Both the position numbers and the translations under genes were made by a program. From Clostridium manihotivorum (lineage in GTDB: Bacteria > Bacillota > Clostridia > Clostridiales > Clostridiaceae), in NCBI RefSeq assembly GCF_004015185.1, contig NZ_CP025746.1:1753776-1817775 (forward strand): a DNA stretch of 64,000 nt, in the 5' to 3' direction. Numbering within the stretch: the stretch's first letter is position 1; every line of letters begins with the position of its first letter. Positions 63,206 to 64,000 of this stretch are shown piece by piece. The notes beneath the pieces were generated by a model that searched no databases, had not been told where the DNA came from, and saw only the letters and a list, made by a program, of their open reading frames with translations.

Positions 63206-64000
63206 TTACTCCTCGTCATTGAAGATTCTTTTAATGAAAGAGGATTTTTTTTGCTTAGAGGTTAGTTCTTCTATAGAAACATTTAGAGCGTTTATCTGAT
63301 TGATTAGTTCTGCATTCTTTTGTGTAATCTGAGTGATATTTTTATCTTTAAGGGAAAGCTGGTTTTTAAGAGTTTCAATGGTTCTATTTAACTCTTCTAC
63401 ATGAGAGGTATCCTTTTCTTTTGACAGTGAGGCTTGAGCTATACTGGAAGCTGATTTATAGCTGCTTACTTGGTTTTCTAAGTCGAAAATTACTTTGTTT
63501 AGCTCCTCAATCTTATTCTTGTAGGTAGAAACTACGTTATACTTTTCCGTTAAATTCTTTTCTAATTCAGTTATTTTATTCTCTTTACTTAACATATTTG
63601 CATATAGGGATGACAGGGTTGATTTGAGTTTTAAGTTTTCCTCATCATTAATTGTTGTTGTTTTGGATAGATTTTTTAACTTATCCTCATTTACAACAGA
63701 TTTATATCTTAAATCCTTTATAGTAGCTTCTAAACTATTTATTAGCTGTTGTTTATCAAAGAGTTGTTTTTCATATTCTATCAACTTATTAGCTGTTTCT
63801 TTCAAGGAGTCGGAGGAATTGGAAAACTCCTTTGCTTCTATACCTTCATGATCTCCTAGAGCAAGGCTATAGTAGTAGGAGCTATCTGTGATTAAACTAC
63901 CTTCATCATCTTTAGAGAAAAATATAGTGTTGAGTATTATAGGATTATTGCTTTGATAATGGACTTTAAAAGTAACAGAGTTAGGGTTCAAATCAATATC
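63206..64000 (-). CDS. coiled-coil protein, 5' end cut by window edge
   Basis: The frame is open through base 64000 (codons before the TTG at 63991 read Asp-Ile-Asp), so the protein starts outside the window. At least 264 residues are visible. The first 60 look like a beta-strand domain (VTFKVHYQSNN, IFFSKDDEGSLITDSSYYYS) such as those that precede glycan-related modules. The remaining 190 are a long coiled coil rich in Lys, Glu, Asn and Leu, ending in KKSSFIKRIFNDEE. I do not recognise the family and do not assign a function. Confidence 0.7.
   Translation of the reverse strand, partial: DIDLNPNSVTFKVHYQSNNPIILNTIFFSKDDEGSLITDSSYYYSLALGDHEGIEAKEFSNSSDSLKETANKLIEYEKQLFDKQQLINSLEATIKDLRYKSVVNEDKLKNLSKTTTINDEENLKLKSTLSSLYANMLSKENKITELEKNLTEKYNVVSTYKNKIEELNKVIFDLENQVSSYKSASSIAQASLSKEKDTSHVEELNRTIETLKNQLSLKDKNITQITQKNAELINQINALNVSIEELTSKQKKSSFIKRIFNDEE

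Overview
The window is AT-rich DNA with Gram-positive signals (GGAGG-type ribosome binding sites, TTGACA/TATAAT promoters, hairpin-plus-U terminators). It also carries sporulation-type genes (ytaF, two candidate spore-layer proteins behind sigma-K-like promoters), sigma-D-like promoters, a SAM-I riboswitch and eight repeated FMN-binding domains. Together these point to an endospore-forming, motile, anaerobic Clostridium-like Firmicute. I see no rRNA, tRNA, CRISPR array or prophage.

Layout. 1-3.5 kb: two divergent chemoreceptors, each with a sigma-D-like promoter. 3.9-6.6 kb: a DUF2161 nuclease-fold protein and a SulP permease. 6.7-10.2 kb: a SAM-I riboswitch driving an ECF transporter (S component, fused double ATPase, T component), probably for methionine or a precursor. 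10.2-18.3 kb: DUF402 protein, EamA exporter, tandem YhgE/Pip proteins, a diguanylate cyclase with a consensus sigma-D -10 box. 18.3-25.7 kb: MgtC, malic enzyme, LeuA, heterodimeric ABC exporter. 25.8-28.9 kb: ferritin-like protein and a third chemoreceptor. 29-36 kb: a ykkC-family riboswitch leader, then two IS607-type elements (one decayed, one intact) flanking a three-gene ABC-2 transporter. 36-40.8 kb: sigma factor/DUF4179 pair and RecQ.

41.2-46.1 kb holds the most striking locus: ApbE flavin transferase followed by a 1243-residue membrane polyferredoxin carrying eight FMN_bind domains, each with a flavinylation-type SGAT motif. A Fur-box-like sequence lies upstream of each gene. I read it as an iron-responsive, multi-flavin electron conduit from cytosol to cell exterior.

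46.6-55 kb: AmtB-GlnK, a polysaccharide deacetylase, a PAS-GGDEF-EAL protein, an EAL protein with a degenerate GGDEF, an unlisted 32-residue membrane peptide and a DUF1722 protein. 55-64 kb: a class A beta-lactamase-fold protein, YtaF, a papain-fold protein lacking its catalytic His, MsrA, two candidate spore proteins, a DUF3343/cysteine desulfurase pair and a partial coiled-coil protein running off the right edge.

Three families of dispersed non-coding repeats (called A, B and C here) recur between genes. Family A folds into a long hairpin whose stems keep pairing despite sequence change. B is a palindromic MITE-like element with two full and several broken copies. C is a hairpin unit, often followed by a terminator, with two tandem copies directly ahead of the EAL gene. 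The left edge cuts the first chemoreceptor and the right edge cuts the last gene.
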